Of a stretch of 36,037 bases of DNA, positions 24,042 through 32,694 are shown piece after piece. The notes below the pieces were generated by a model. That model searched no databases. It saw nothing but the letters and a program-made list of their open reading frames with translations, and was not told the origin of the DNA. Each line of letters starts with the position of its first letter. Positions within the stretch are counted from its first letter, which is position 1. Source of the stretch: an uncultured Alphaproteobacteria bacterium (GTDB taxonomy: Bacteria > Pseudomonadota > Alphaproteobacteria > Caulobacterales > Caulobacteraceae); assembly GCA_903909375.1 (NCBI GenBank), contig CAIVVM010000026.1, positions 1 to 36,037 on the forward strand, written 5' to 3'. The position numbers were made by a program, and so were the translations under genes.

Positions 24042-24934
24042 AGGAGCTGAAGGACAAGACGGCCTTCGTCACCGGCGGCGGCAGTGGTATCGGGCTGGCC
24101 ACCGCCAAGGCTCTGGCGACCCGTGGCGCGCGCATCATCCTGGCCGACATTGATGGTGCCCGGGTGAAAACGGCCGCCGCCGACCTGCGCGCCGTCGGCG
24201 TCGACGCCATGGCATTGACACTCAACGTCGCCGATGAGGCGGATTGGGCTCGCGCCGGCGAGCTGGCAGCCCGGTTCGGCGAGGTGCAGGTCCTTTGCAG
24301 CAACGCCGGCGTAGGCGGCGGCTCCGGGACGTTCGAGACCTATGACACCGAGGTCTGGCGTTGGGCCTATGCGGTCAACGCCCACGCCCACCTCTATGCC
24401 TGCCGCACCTTTCTGGGCGCGATGAAGGCCATGGACGAGCCCTGTCATCTGACCCTGACCGCCTCGATGGTGGGGATCGTGCCGCCGCCGATCTCGGTGG
24501 CCTATATCTCGTCCAAGTTCGCCACGCTGGGCATTGCCATGGGCCTGCGCAACGAGCTTGCGGACACCCGCGTCGGCCTATCGGTCCTGTGTCCCGGCAT
24601 GTCGGCGACGCGGATCGTCGAGACCACCGCGATCCTGCGCCCCGGGGCATCCGAAGAGGGTGCCGCCGCGCGGACGGCGCAGAGCATGGGATCGGTGCTG
24701 GCGTCGGGCATGTCGCCCGACAAGATCGGTGAGCGCGTAGTCAAGGCCATCGAGGCCGGTGAGTTCTACATCTTCACCCATCCCGAATGGAAACGGCTGG
24801 CCGAGCCCCAGATCGCCGAGATGATGGCCGCGTTCGGAGAGTCCGCCGACCCGGACTATCCCGGTGACGACATCGACGGCCTGGTGGCCGCCAACGGCGC
24901 CCGGCGCTTGAACGTTTCGGTGAGCCACTCATGA
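24038..24934 (+). CDS. Short-chain dehydrogenase/reductase (second), LigD/LigL-like layout
   Basis: 298-residue SDR: TGGGSGIGLA cofactor loop, CSNAGVG, catalytic Ser in TASMVG and Tyr-Lys in YISSK. It carries a C-terminal extension containing SPDKIGERVVKAIEAGEFYI and THPEWKRL. This extended layout recalls C-alpha dehydrogenases of lignin-type aryl ether degradation (LigD, LigL) and other aryl-alcohol SDRs; the comparison is from memory and needs alignment. It overlaps MFS upstream and GST 2 downstream by four bases each. If the analogy holds, it would oxidise a benzylic alcohol before glutathione-dependent ether cleavage. A generic alcohol dehydrogenase role cannot be excluded. Confidence 0.9.
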   Translation: MKELKDKTAFVTGGGSGIGLATAKALATRGARIILADIDGARVKTAAADLRAVGVDAMALTLNVADEADWARAGELAARFGEVQVLCSNAGVGGGSGTFETYDTEVWRWAYAVNAHAHLYACRTFLGAMKAMDEPCHLTLTASMVGIVPPPISVAYISSKFATLGIAMGLRNELADTRVGLSVLCPGMSATRIVETTAILRPGASEEGAAARTAQSMGSVLASGMSPDKIGERVVKAIEAGEFYIFTHPEWKRLAEPQIAEMMAAFGESADPDYPGDDIDGLVAANGARRLNVSVSHS

Positions 24935-25665
24935 TCGACCTGCACTTCGTCGCGACACCCAACGGCCACAAGCTGTCCATCATGCTGCTGGAGACAGGGC
25001 TTCAGCACCGGATCATCCGCTACAACATGCTGGCTGGCGATCACCGGACACCCGAATTCCTGGCCATCAGCCCCAACGGTCGAGCACCGGCTATTGTCGA
25101 CCACGATCCGATCGGCGGCGGGGCGTCCTATCCGATGTTCGAGACCGGGGCGATCCTGATCTACCTCGCCGAAAAATCGGCCCGGTTCCTGCCCACCGAG
25201 CCCCGCGCCCGCTATCGCGCCCACCAGTGGCTGATGTGGCAGATGTCGGGGCTGGGGCCGATGCACGGCCAGGCCCATCACTTCGTCCGCTACGCCCCGG
25301 ACCCGCCGCCCTACGCCGTCAGCCGCTACATGACCGAGGCCCGCCGACTGCTGGGCGTGATGGACGCGCGGCTGGCCGAGGCGCCCTTTCTTGCGGGCGA
25401 TGAGTACTCCATCGCCGACATCGCCTGCTGGTCCTGGGTGCGGGCCGCGCGGGCCATCGACATCGACCTGGCCGACTATCCGTCGCTCGCGGGCTGGTTC
25501 GACCGGGTCGGCGAGCGGCCGGCGGTGCAGGAGGGCGCCTATGTCCCGCCCGAGAACCACCAGCTCCAGACCGGCTCGCGGAAGATGGCGGTGACGCCGG
25601 AACAGTGGGCCATGCTGTTCCCCCATGACATGCTGGGCCGGCCGCACGCCGCGCCCGGCGCCTGA
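24931..25665 (+). CDS. Nu-class (YfcG-like) glutathione S-transferase (second)
   Basis: 244 residues, clearly paralogous to GST 1: same start MIDxHFVxTPNGHK, same WQMSGLGPMHGQAHHF, EYSIADIACWSWV and a matching C-terminal extension (VTPEQWAMLF). TPNGHK supplies the Nu-class Thr/Asn pair for glutathione. Its ATG overlaps the SDR 2 stop by four bases, so SDR and GST are made together, consistent with sequential oxidation and glutathione chemistry on one molecule. The exact reaction (ether cleavage, deglutathionylation, isomerisation or disulfide reduction) is not determined. Confidence 0.9.
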   Translation: MIDLHFVATPNGHKLSIMLLETGLQHRIIRYNMLAGDHRTPEFLAISPNGRAPAIVDHDPIGGGASYPMFETGAILIYLAEKSARFLPTEPRARYRAHQWLMWQMSGLGPMHGQAHHFVRYAPDPPPYAVSRYMTEARRLLGVMDARLAEAPFLAGDEYSIADIACWSWVRAARAIDIDLADYPSLAGWFDRVGERPAVQEGAYVPPENHQLQTGSRKMAVTPEQWAMLFPHDMLGRPHAAPGA

Positions 25666-25680
25666 AGGAAGGATCCTCCG

Positions 25681-26070
25681 ATGTCCGATGACGCCGCCAT
25701 GCGCGCCCTGGCCAAACGCTTCTTCGACTGTGTCGAGCAGGGTGACATCGACGGGCTGGTCGCCTGCTACGCCCCGGACGCCAAGATCTGGCACAACACC
25801 GACCGCCAGGAGCAGGGCCCGGAGGACAACCGCAAGACCCTGGCCGGCATGGTCACCCGCATCGTCGACCGGGTCTACGCCGACCGCCGCGTGGAGGTGT
25901 TCGCCGGCGGGTTCGTCCAGCAGCACGTGCTGCAGGGGACCCGCAAGCACGACAACGTGCGGGTCGAACTGCCGGCCTGCATCGTCTGCGCCGTCCAGGA
26001 CGGCCGGATCACCCGCCTCGACGAGTATTTCGACTCCGCCGGAGTCGCCGAGTTCCGCAAGTTCGCCTGA
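25681..26070 (+). CDS. SnoaL-like / NTF2-fold protein (second)
   Basis: 129 residues of the SnoaL-like cone fold. The N-terminal helix ALAKRFFDCVEQGDIDGLV is followed by CYAPDAKIWHNTD and the closing strands CIVCAVQDGRITRLDEYFD. It is shorter than and only distantly similar to the first SnoaL-like protein. AAGGAAGGATC lies before the ATG, 15 bases after GST 2. It is probably part of the MFS-SDR-GST-SnoaL-CMD-DUF3237 transcript. Possible roles include dehydration or isomerisation of a pathway intermediate. Confidence 0.82.
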   Translation: MSDDAAMRALAKRFFDCVEQGDIDGLVACYAPDAKIWHNTDRQEQGPEDNRKTLAGMVTRIVDRVYADRRVEVFAGGFVQQHVLQGTRKHDNVRVELPACIVCAVQDGRITRLDEYFDSAGVAEFRKFA

Positions 26071-26092
26071 TCCTCAAACCCGGATAATCGAC

Positions 26093-26743
26093 ATGCCCGT
26101 TCTGCGCCAGGTTCCCCGCTCGGAAGTCACCAGCGAGGTGATCACGTCCTACTACAACCGCTTGTTCGGCCCGGACCGCGATCCGGTGACCAGTCCCGGC
26201 ACCGCCACAGGCACGCCGGGCGACTGGTGGACGGTGTTCGCCCTTGCCCCCGACATCTTCAAGCACGCGGTGGACGGCTTCGCGGTCTATCGCCACCCGG
26301 AGCGCAAGATCGATCCAGTGCTGCGCGAGCTGGGCCAGACCCGCGCCGGATGGGTCAAGGAAAGCCAGTTCGTCTTTTCGCAGCACTGCAAGTCGCTGCG
26401 CGCGCTGGGCGTCTCCGACGAGAAGATCGCCGCCGTACCGCACTGGACGGTGTCGGACGTGTTCAACGACCAGGAGCGGGCCGTCCTGGCTTACGCCGAC
26501 TGCCTGACGGCAGGCGACGGGCGCACGCCCCTGGCGGTGTTCGAGAAGCTCCGCACCTTCTGGAGCGACGAGGAGATCTTCGAGTTCACCTACATCACCA
26601 CCCTCTATTCGATGCACGCGGTGATCACCCGAGCGCTGCGGATGGAATACGACAACGTCCCGGAGCGGATCGTCGAGGTGGCCGCGCCGGAGGGTTTCCA
26701 GGCGACCGACTTCCTCAGCGCGCCTCAGCCCCGGGCGGGCTGA
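26093..26743 (+). CDS. Carboxymuconolactone-decarboxylase-family protein without the CxxC pair
   Basis: 216 residues of the CMD/AhpD-like helical fold, with VKESQFVFSQHCKSLRALGV as the core helix. The redox CxxC of AhpD peroxidase partners is absent (VFSQH occupies the place), so a decarboxylase, lactone-acting or unknown role is more likely than peroxide defence. The ATG at 26093 gives a normal CMD length; the longer in-frame extension upstream overlaps the SnoaL gene and is not homologous. It sits near the end of the long right-hand operon, 22 bases after SnoaL 2 and 4 bases before DUF3237. Confidence 0.85.
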   Translation: MPVLRQVPRSEVTSEVITSYYNRLFGPDRDPVTSPGTATGTPGDWWTVFALAPDIFKHAVDGFAVYRHPERKIDPVLRELGQTRAGWVKESQFVFSQHCKSLRALGVSDEKIAAVPHWTVSDVFNDQERAVLAYADCLTAGDGRTPLAVFEKLRTFWSDEEIFEFTYITTLYSMHAVITRALRMEYDNVPERIVEVAAPEGFQATDFLSAPQPRAG

Positions 26744-26747
26744 GGCC

Positions 26748-27251
26748 ATGGCCGGACTGGAGTTCGACTGGCCCTCGCTGCCGAACGAGCCCATGTGTGT
26801 CGCCGACTTCCTGGTCGACGGGGGGATCATGTCGCTGGGCGCCTCGCCCTGGACCGCGCGCCGGGTTGGCTACGTGACCGGCGGGCGGTTCGAGGGGCCG
26901 CGCCTGTCCGGCGAGATCCTGCCGGGCGGCGGCAACTGGGCCACCAACGGCGAGATCTCGCCCGGCGTGGTGGCCGGCACGTTCGATGCGCGGGTGCTCT
27001 GGAAGACCGACGACGGGGCGATGATCTACGTCACCTACACCGGGCGCAGCGTCGTCTCCGCGGCGGTCAGCGCCGCCTTCCAGGATCCCGAGCGGTCCGA
27101 CGGAGTCCCGGCCAGCGATTACTACATCCGCATCGCCCCGGTCTTCGAGACGGCGGACCCGCACTATGCTTGGCTGAACGGCGTACTGGCGGTGGGTTGC
27201 GGTCACCGGACGGCGGGCGGCATCCGCCACTCGATCTTCGCCATCCTTTAG
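26748..27251 (+). CDS. DUF3237-family protein
   Basis: 167 residues. The pattern GGRFEGPRLSGEILPGGGNW, then YVTYTGRS, and the C-terminal YYIRIAPVFET and YAWLNGVLAVG are the recognised DUF3237 layout, a small beta-barrel family. Biochemical function is not established to my knowledge; members often sit in aromatic or cyclic-compound degradation loci beside SDRs and CMD proteins. It is the last gene of the operon and the last intact catabolic gene before the IS6 debris at 27313. No terminator hairpin with a T-run is visible behind it. Confidence 0.85.
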   Translation: MAGLEFDWPSLPNEPMCVADFLVDGGIMSLGASPWTARRVGYVTGGRFEGPRLSGEILPGGGNWATNGEISPGVVAGTFDARVLWKTDDGAMIYVTYTGRSVVSAAVSAAFQDPERSDGVPASDYYIRIAPVFETADPHYAWLNGVLAVGCGHRTAGGIRHSIFAIL

Positions 27252-27312
27252 GTCCGCCGGCTTTGTCAGGTTAAGGTCGCCCAGGCACAGAGGCCCCTCC
27301 CCGAACCAGTGA

Positions 27313-27521
27313 TCAAGCGGCGGCGGTCGCAGCGTCCCACGTCCGATAGGCCTCGGCCCTGAACAGGCGAAGGGTAGGTCGGCGGATTGGGTGGGGCTGG
27401 AGATTGCAGGTGCTGTAGATCACGGGGTGGGTGGCCAGAAATTTCTGTGCCGAGCCTTGGGATTTGAACTTCTGTTGCTTTAGCTCCCGTCGTCGGATCA
27501 CCATGTGGAAGTTCTCAGCAC
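27313..27521 (-). pseudogene. IS6-family transposase C-terminal fragment
   Basis: The minus strand encodes AENFHMVIRRRELKQQKFKS and on to a stop at 27313, the C-terminal end of an IS6-type transposase starting at its third catalytic residue (the Glu of RAEN). Homology stops exactly where the intact IS6 element begins (27522). The rest of the gene is missing, and I do not find it beyond the right end of the element. It resembles the fragment at 35445-35756 (same AENFH start, same QQKFKSQGSAQ core). Confidence 0.75.
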
Positions 27522-28358
27522 GGCAGTGTCAGCTCAAATGCACCGCCCAGTAAGGGGACGGGTTTAGTCGGGTGAAATGGCCCGTCAGAAAAAGACCCAC
27601 GACCCGTTCCGCTGGTTCGATTCATCGCCAGAAGTGATCCGGTTGGTCGTCATGATGTACGTCCGCTACCCGCTGTCGCTGCGCAACGTGGAGGATCTGC
27701 TGTTCGAGCGCGGCATCGACATTTGCCATGAGACGGTGCGGCTGTGGTGGAACCGGTTCGGTCCGATGTTCACCGCGGAGATCCGCAAGAAACGGGTCGA
27801 CCGGATGCGGGCCCACACCCACTGGCGATGGCATCTCGACGAGGTCTACGTGAAGATCAACGGCGAGATGCGCTACCTCTGGAGAGCGGTGGATCACGAG
27901 GTCGAGGTGCCGGGATCCTATGTCACCACGACGAGGGACAAGGCCGCGGCGCTGAAGTTCATCAAGAAGGCGCTGAAGCGCCATGGCCGCACGGGCGCCA
28001 TCGTGACCGATGGACTGCGGTCCTACCGCGCCGCGCTGAAGGAGATCGGCGCCGCCGATCGCCAGGAACAGGGGCGCTGGAAGAAAAACCGCGCTGAGAA
28101 CTCCCAACTTCCCTTCCGGCGACGAGAACGGGCCATGGAGCGCTTTCGCAGGATGAAGACGCTCCAGAAGTTCGCCGCCGTACACGGCACCGTCCACAAT
28201 CACTTCAGTCAGCAACGCCATCTCATCAGCAGAGACCTCTACCGCGAACGACGCTCAGCCGCCCTAGCCGAGTGGCGGGCGGTCATGGGCTAAAGCCAGG
28301 CTGGGGATGGGGACTTTGCGCCAAACTGGAGACCGGTTGCCGTTCGACTGACACCACC
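27522..28358 (+). mobile_element. Complete IS6-family insertion sequence (about 837 bp)
   Basis: Imperfect terminal inverted repeats: the left end begins GGCAGTGTCAGCTC and the right end, on the opposite strand, begins GGTGGTGTCAGTCG; both continue with a loosely matching inner part. They enclose one full-length transposase. Starting with GG and being about 0.8 kb long fits the IS6 family. The 8 bases outside each end (CTCAGCAC and CACGAGGC) are not duplicates, which suggests rearrangement or cointegrate resolution after insertion rather than a simple recent insertion. Confidence 0.75.
27577..28293 (+). CDS. IS6-family DDE transposase
   Basis: 238 residues, full length for the family. The DDE residues are in WHLDEVYVKI (first Asp), IVTDGLRSY (second Asp) and NRAENSQLPFRRRE (Glu). 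The N-terminal helix-turn-helix lies in SLRNVEDLLFERGIDICHET. Replicative transposition by this family forms cointegrates, so the copy could mobilise or rearrange neighbouring DNA. It appears intact and may be active. Confidence 0.93.
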   Translation: MARQKKTHDPFRWFDSSPEVIRLVVMMYVRYPLSLRNVEDLLFERGIDICHETVRLWWNRFGPMFTAEIRKKRVDRMRAHTHWRWHLDEVYVKINGEMRYLWRAVDHEVEVPGSYVTTTRDKAAALKFIKKALKRHGRTGAIVTDGLRSYRAALKEIGAADRQEQGRWKKNRAENSQLPFRRRERAMERFRRMKTLQKFAAVHGTVHNHFSQQRHLISRDLYRERRSAALAEWRAVMG

Positions 28359-28526
28359 CACGAGGCGGCTGTGGCTCCCAAGAGTGCTGAATCCGGAGAC
28401 CAGTCGGCCTCCGACTGCACCCACGACCAATTCTCTCCCCGCGTACGGCGGGTGACAGGCATGGCCTTTCGATGGCGTAGCCTTCTGGCGCCTTGGGCTC
28501 ACATGTCGGGCGGTGTCGACTGGAAG

Positions 28527-29483
28527 TCAGCGGTCACCGGCCAGCGCCAGCACTTTCGGCAGCTTGAACGTCACTGTCTCCCGCGCTGCGTCGACCTCTT
28601 CCACCGTGACGTCGAAGCGTTCCGCCAACCGATCGATCACACCCTGCACCAGAACCTCCGGCGCAGACGCCCCCGCCGTCACGCCCACCACGCGCGCGCC
28701 CTCCAGCCAGGCGAAATCGAGGCTGTCGGCATCGTCGATCAGATGCGCCCTGGCTCCGGACCGCAGACCCACTTCGGCCAGCCTGACGGAGTTGGAGGAA
28801 TTGGCGCTGCCCAGCACCAGCAGAACGTCAGCGCGGCCGGCGATGGCTTTCACCGCCTCCTGCCGGTTGGTGGTGGCGTAACAGATGTCCTCCTTGTGCG
28901 GCGCGGCGATCTGCGGGAACCGGGCGCGGAGCGCCGCCACAATCTCGGCAGTGTCGTCCACCGACAGTGTGGTCTGGGTGACAAAAGCCACGTTTGAGGG
29001 ATCGCGCGGCGCATAGGCCCGGGCGTCGGCCACTGTTTCGATCAGGGCGATGGCGCCGTTGGGCAGCTGGCCCATGGTGCCCACCACTTCCGGATGGCCG
29101 GCGTGGCCGATCAGCACGATCTCGCGCCCCGCATCATGGTGGCGCTCGGCCTCCACATGCACCTTGGAGACCAACGGGCAGGTGGCGTCGAGGAAGAGCA
29201 TCTTGCGGCCCTTGGCCTCGGCCGGCACCGATTTGGGCACTCCGTGGGCCGAGAACACCACCGGCCGGTCCGTGGGGCATTCGTCCAGTTCCTCGACAAA
29301 CACCGCCCCCAGCGCCTTCAGCCGCTCCACCACATGGCGGTTGTGGACGATCTCGTGGCGCACATAGACCGGCGCCCCGTACTTGGTGATGGTGCGCTCC
29401 ACAATCTGGATCGCCCGGTCCACGCCGGCGCAAAAGCCGCGCGGGCTGGCGAGCAGGACGGTCATGGGGGGTCTGGTGGTCAT
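28527..29483 (-). CDS. ispH: 4-hydroxy-3-methylbut-2-enyl diphosphate reductase
   Basis: 318 residues, normal length. It is the last enzyme of the MEP isoprenoid pathway, converting HMBPP to IPP and DMAPP with a [4Fe-4S] cluster. The three cluster cysteines are Cys18 (PRGFCAGV), Cys102 (DATCPLV) and Cys201 ([10 protein letters not shown]). His in EIVHN, the HPEV motif in GHAGHPEV, and [10 protein letters not shown] complete the active site. Start at the ATG at 29483; an internal ATG six codons later is possible. It is a housekeeping gene, so its position 168 bases beyond the IS6 right end marks the edge of conserved chromosome. Confidence 0.96.
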   Translation of the reverse strand: MTTRPPMTVLLASPRGFCAGVDRAIQIVERTITKYGAPVYVRHEIVHNRHVVERLKALGAVFVEELDECPTDRPVVFSAHGVPKSVPAEAKGRKMLFLDATCPLVSKVHVEAERHHDAGREIVLIGHAGHPEVVGTMGQLPNGAIALIETVADARAYAPRDPSNVAFVTQTTLSVDDTAEIVAALRARFPQIAAPHKEDICYATTNRQEAVKAIAGRADVLLVLGSANSSNSVRLAEVGLRSGARAHLIDDADSLDFAWLEGARVVGVTAGASAPEVLVQGVIDRLAERFDVTVEEVDAARETVTFKLPKVLALAGDR

Positions 29484-29600
29484 GCGCCGAACTTAAGGTG
29501 CGCGGGCGCAGGCCGCAAACGCCATCCGGGCTCGACTTCACGGATGCAGACCTTCGCCGGGCGCGCTATGCCTTTACCAACAAGGAACAGGGGCGAGACG

Positions 29601-31100
29601 ATGCAGACCATGCGGGCGACACGGCGAGCTGTGATGGCGGGCGCGCTGGCGACCGGACTGGCGGGAACGGCGGTCGCGGCCGAAATGCCGGTGGTGACCG
29701 CAGTGGCCGGCGCGCCGACGCTTCGGCTGGGCGCCTTCGATCTCAAGGCCAAGGGCTATGTGGTCGAGGAGTACTTCCTGGCCGGGACCGCTCAGTCTTA
29801 CAAGCTTGCCGGAGAGGCCACGATCGATGGCCGCTGGCAGGCCCTGCCGGATGCAACCTCCCCCTACATGACCCGGATCGTGGTGGTGCGTCCGGCGCAG
29901 TCGAGCCGCTTCAATGGCACGGTCGCCGTGGAATGGCTGAACGTGACCGGCGGCCTGGATGCCGCGCCGGACTGGTCCTATACCCACCGCGAGCTGCTGC
30001 GCAGTGGCTATGCCTATGTGGGCGTTTCGGTCCAGCGGGTGGGGGTCGAGGGCGGCTCGCGGTTTGGTTCGGGCGGGGCGCTGAAATCGGCCAACCCCGC
30101 ACGCTATGGCAAACTCAGCCATCCCGGCGACGCCTTCGCCTTCGACATCTTCACACAGGCCGGCCGGGTGGTGGAAAGCGGCCAGGTGCTGGGCGGATTG
30201 AAGCACCGGGCCGTGCTGGCCATGGGCGAAAGCCAGTCGGCCTCGTATCTGACCACCTACGTCAACGCCGTGGACCCGCTGGCCCGGCTCTATGACGGCT
30301 TTCTGATCCACTCCCGCTCGGGCAGCGCGGCCATGCTGTCGCCTGGATCGGGCGTCGGCGGCGCGCCGGGCGGAGCGCGCGCGCCGGCGGGCCTTCGGCT
30401 GCGCGACGACCTGCGGGTCCCGGTGCTCACGCTCATCGCCGAAACCGACCTGATGGGCAGCCAGGGCGGCGGTTTCCTGCTGGCCCGCCAGCCTGATACC
30501 GACCGGCTGCGCACCTGGGAGATGGCCGGGACCGCCCACGTGGACAACTATGCCCTGATGGTCAGCGCCATCGACTCTGGCGAGGCGCCCATGGCCAGCC
30601 TGGTCGCCGCCTGGAAGCCTACCTCGGCGACCATCCTCGGCAAGCTGGTGAAGCCGATGAACGCCGCACCCCAGCATCACTTTGTGGCCATGTCGGCGCT
30701 GTCGCACCTGAACGCCTGGGTTCGCGCCGGTCGCGCCCCGCCGAAGGCCCCACGACTGGAGGTGGCCACGCCCGCCGGCGGCGGGGCGCCCGCGCTCGTG
30801 CTGGATGCGGAGGGCAACGCCATGGGCGGCATCCGATCGCCCTGGGTGGACGTGCCGACCGCGAAACACTCGGGCCTCGGCAACTCCGGCGGGCCACTCG
30901 GCTTCCTGGCGGGATCCACCGAGGTGTTTGACGCAGCGACGCTGCAGCGGCTCTATCCGGGCGGGAAGCCGCAGTACCTGCGCCGGTTCAACGCCGCTCT
31001 GGCGCGCGCCATGAAGGCCGGCTTCATCCTGCCGGCGGATCAGGCCGGTATCCGCGCCCTTGCGGATGCGATGTACCCTGAGGCGCCCGCTGCAAAATAG
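29601..31100 (+). CDS. Exported alpha/beta-hydrolase-domain protein
   Basis: 499 residues. A Tat-like signal (ATRRAVMAGALATGLAG) ends near AVAAEM, indicating periplasmic or secreted location. The body fits the alpha/beta hydrolase domain family of roughly 450-500 residues: nucleophile region AMGESQSASYLTTY, probable acid in IAETDLMG and histidine in GTAHVDNY. The substrate is unknown; esters are likely. The ATG at 29601 is chosen over a much longer open frame because it begins the signal peptide and has AGGGGCGA upstream. It is divergent from ispH and convergent with the CDGSH gene across 10 bases. Confidence 0.85.
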   Translation: MQTMRATRRAVMAGALATGLAGTAVAAEMPVVTAVAGAPTLRLGAFDLKAKGYVVEEYFLAGTAQSYKLAGEATIDGRWQALPDATSPYMTRIVVVRPAQSSRFNGTVAVEWLNVTGGLDAAPDWSYTHRELLRSGYAYVGVSVQRVGVEGGSRFGSGGALKSANPARYGKLSHPGDAFAFDIFTQAGRVVESGQVLGGLKHRAVLAMGESQSASYLTTYVNAVDPLARLYDGFLIHSRSGSAAMLSPGSGVGGAPGGARAPAGLRLRDDLRVPVLTLIAETDLMGSQGGGFLLARQPDTDRLRTWEMAGTAHVDNYALMVSAIDSGEAPMASLVAAWKPTSATILGKLVKPMNAAPQHHFVAMSALSHLNAWVRAGRAPPKAPRLEVATPAGGGAPALVLDAEGNAMGGIRSPWVDVPTAKHSGLGNSGGPLGFLAGSTEVFDAATLQRLYPGGKPQYLRRFNAALARAMKAGFILPADQAGIRALADAMYPEAPAAK

Positions 31101-31110
31101 CGGGGTAGCC

Positions 31111-31347
31111 CTAGTTGTTGTGACTACCGTCGCAGAGGGGCTGCTTGGCGGTCACCTTGCAGCCGCAGAAGAACACGGTGCGGCTCTTGGTGGCGGCGTA
31201 CTTAACCGGTGTGATGTCGGTGGTCTTGTGTGAGCCGTCGCAGAAGGGCTGGCTCTTGCTAAGTCCACAGGCGCACCACCAATAGTCTCGCCCCTCCTCC
31301 ACCTCGACGGCGAAAGGGGTCTCGGCGGCGCGGACAGGTGCGGTCAT
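31111..31347 (-). CDS. CDGSH iron-sulfur domain protein with two motifs
   Basis: 78 residues with two CDGSH-type [2Fe-2S] binding motifs, CACGLSKSQPFCDGSH and CGCKVTAKQPLCDGSH, the mitoNEET/MiNT-like double arrangement. The expected three cysteines and one histidine are present in each. The role is probably electron or cluster transfer. AAGGAAG lies about 6 bases before the ATG. It follows hisC by 60 bases on the same strand and may be co-transcribed. Confidence 0.9.
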   Translation of the reverse strand: MTAPVRAAETPFAVEVEEGRDYWWCACGLSKSQPFCDGSHKTTDITPVKYAATKSRTVFFCGCKVTAKQPLCDGSHNN

Positions 31348-31407
31348 GACGGCTTCCTTTGGTGAGCGGCTTGGTCACAGGGAGTGTGGCCTGTCGGACG
31401 CCGGGGC

Positions 31408-32469
31408 TCAAGCGCTCACAATCTCCGACAATGCGGCCAGCAACGCCCCGATCTGATCGTCGGTTCCTACCGTAATCCGCAGAAAGTCCGCGACGCGTGG
31501 GGCCGCGAAGTGGCGGACGATCACGGCGCGCTGGCGCAATTCTGACGCCAGCGCTGCACCGGCATGGCCAGGGTGGCGGACGAAGACGAAATTGGCGGAC
31601 GAGGGCAGGACCTCGAAGCCAAACCCCGCCAGCCCCCGCTCCAGCCGCGCCCGGCCCTCGATCACCCGCGCCCGGCTCTGCTGGAACCATGCCTCATCCT
31701 CCAGCGAGGCGATCGCCCCGGCCTGAGCCAATCGGCCCAGCGGGTAGGAATTGAAGCTGTCCTTCACCCGGTTCAGCCCCTCGATCAGGGCCACATCTCC
31801 GATGGCGTAGCCAACTCTGAGTCCCGCCAGCGCGCGCGACTTTGACATCGTCTGCACGACCAGCAGGTTCGGATAGTCCACCACCAGCGGGATCGCCGTT
31901 TCGGCGCCGAAGTCCACATAGGCCTCGTCGATCACCACTGGCGCGTTCGGATGCATCTGCAGCAAGGCCACGATCTCGGCCCGCGTCAGCGCGATGCCTG
32001 TCGGCGCATTCGGATTGGGCAGGATCACGGCGCCGGCCGGGCGGCGATACTCATCCACGCGGACCCCCAGCCCCGAATCCAGCGGCACAGTCTCGTGGGT
32101 GATGCCGAACAGCCGGCAATAGACCGGATAGAAGCTGTAGGTGATGTCGGGGAACAGCAGCGGCCCATCCTGCTTCAGCAGGCCAGCGAAGACGTGGGCC
32201 AACACCTCGTCCGAGCCATTGCCGACAAACACCTGATTGGGCGTCACACCGTGGTAAGCGGCCAGGGCGGCCCTGAGCGCACCCGATTGTGGGTCCGGAT
32301 AGAGGCGAAGGTCGTCCGTCGCCCCGGCCCGGAGCGCCTCCAGCACCCTGGGCGAGGGCCCGAACGGGCTCTCGTTGGTGTTGAGCTTGACCAGCCCGGC
32401 CATGCGCGGCTGCTCGCCGGGCACATAGGGGTGAAGGTCGTGGGTCAGGCGGCTCCAGAAACGGCTCAT
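31408..32469 (-). CDS. hisC: Histidinol-phosphate aminotransferase (HisC-like)
   Basis: 353-residue fold-type I PLP aminotransferase. Readable signatures are KLNTNESPFGPSP at the N-terminus, GNGSDEVL, PNPNAPTG, VIDEAYVDF, and the PLP lysine in QTMSKSRALAGLRVGY. It converts imidazole acetol phosphate to L-histidinol phosphate with glutamate; many alphaproteobacterial members also transaminate aromatic amino acids, and several paralogues can exist, so the biosynthetic role is likely but not certain. ATG at 32469 with a weak ribosome-binding site. Confidence 0.88.
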   Translation of the reverse strand: MSRFWSRLTHDLHPYVPGEQPRMAGLVKLNTNESPFGPSPRVLEALRAGATDDLRLYPDPQSGALRAALAAYHGVTPNQVFVGNGSDEVLAHVFAGLLKQDGPLLFPDITYSFYPVYCRLFGITHETVPLDSGLGVRVDEYRRPAGAVILPNPNAPTGIALTRAEIVALLQMHPNAPVVIDEAYVDFGAETAIPLVVDYPNLLVVQTMSKSRALAGLRVGYAIGDVALIEGLNRVKDSFNSYPLGRLAQAGAIASLEDEAWFQQSRARVIEGRARLERGLAGFGFEVLPSSANFVFVRHPGHAGAALASELRQRAVIVRHFAAPRVADFLRITVGTDDQIGALLAALSEIVSA

Positions 32470-32517
32470 GGGCTGGTGTCTACCGCAGAGAGGGTGAGAC
32501 GGGCAAAGGCCTCTCGC

Positions 32518-32622
32518 TCACCCCCCGACCGGCGTTGTCCGATCCTGCTCGCCCGGTGGCCGGCCGACCGGGTTGATCAGTACGCCATCGGGGTCGCGCA
32601 GGCGGACCATCGCATTGGCGGC
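32518..32622 (-). pseudogene. Possible remnant of a VOC/glyoxalase-like C-terminus
   Basis: In the 225-base gap between hisC and the OmpW gene, the minus strand encodes AANAMVRLRDPDGVLINPVG and a short tail to a stop. This matches the final strand of glyoxalase/VOC proteins (FRDPDGNxIEL-type), but no upstream domain is recognisable. It is best read as gene debris; a chance match is possible. Confidence 0.35.
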
Positions 32623-32694
32623 GATGGGGCATGACGAACAGGCTGGGGTCCGGTCTCCTGGCGTCCGGTTGGATCTGTCCGTCCTGCTTGGACG

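Noticed and set aside
29574..30869. 431-codon minus-strand frame opposite the exported hydrolase
   Set aside because: Low-complexity, His/Arg/Gly-rich translation with no motif; it mirrors a well-supported gene on the plus strand.
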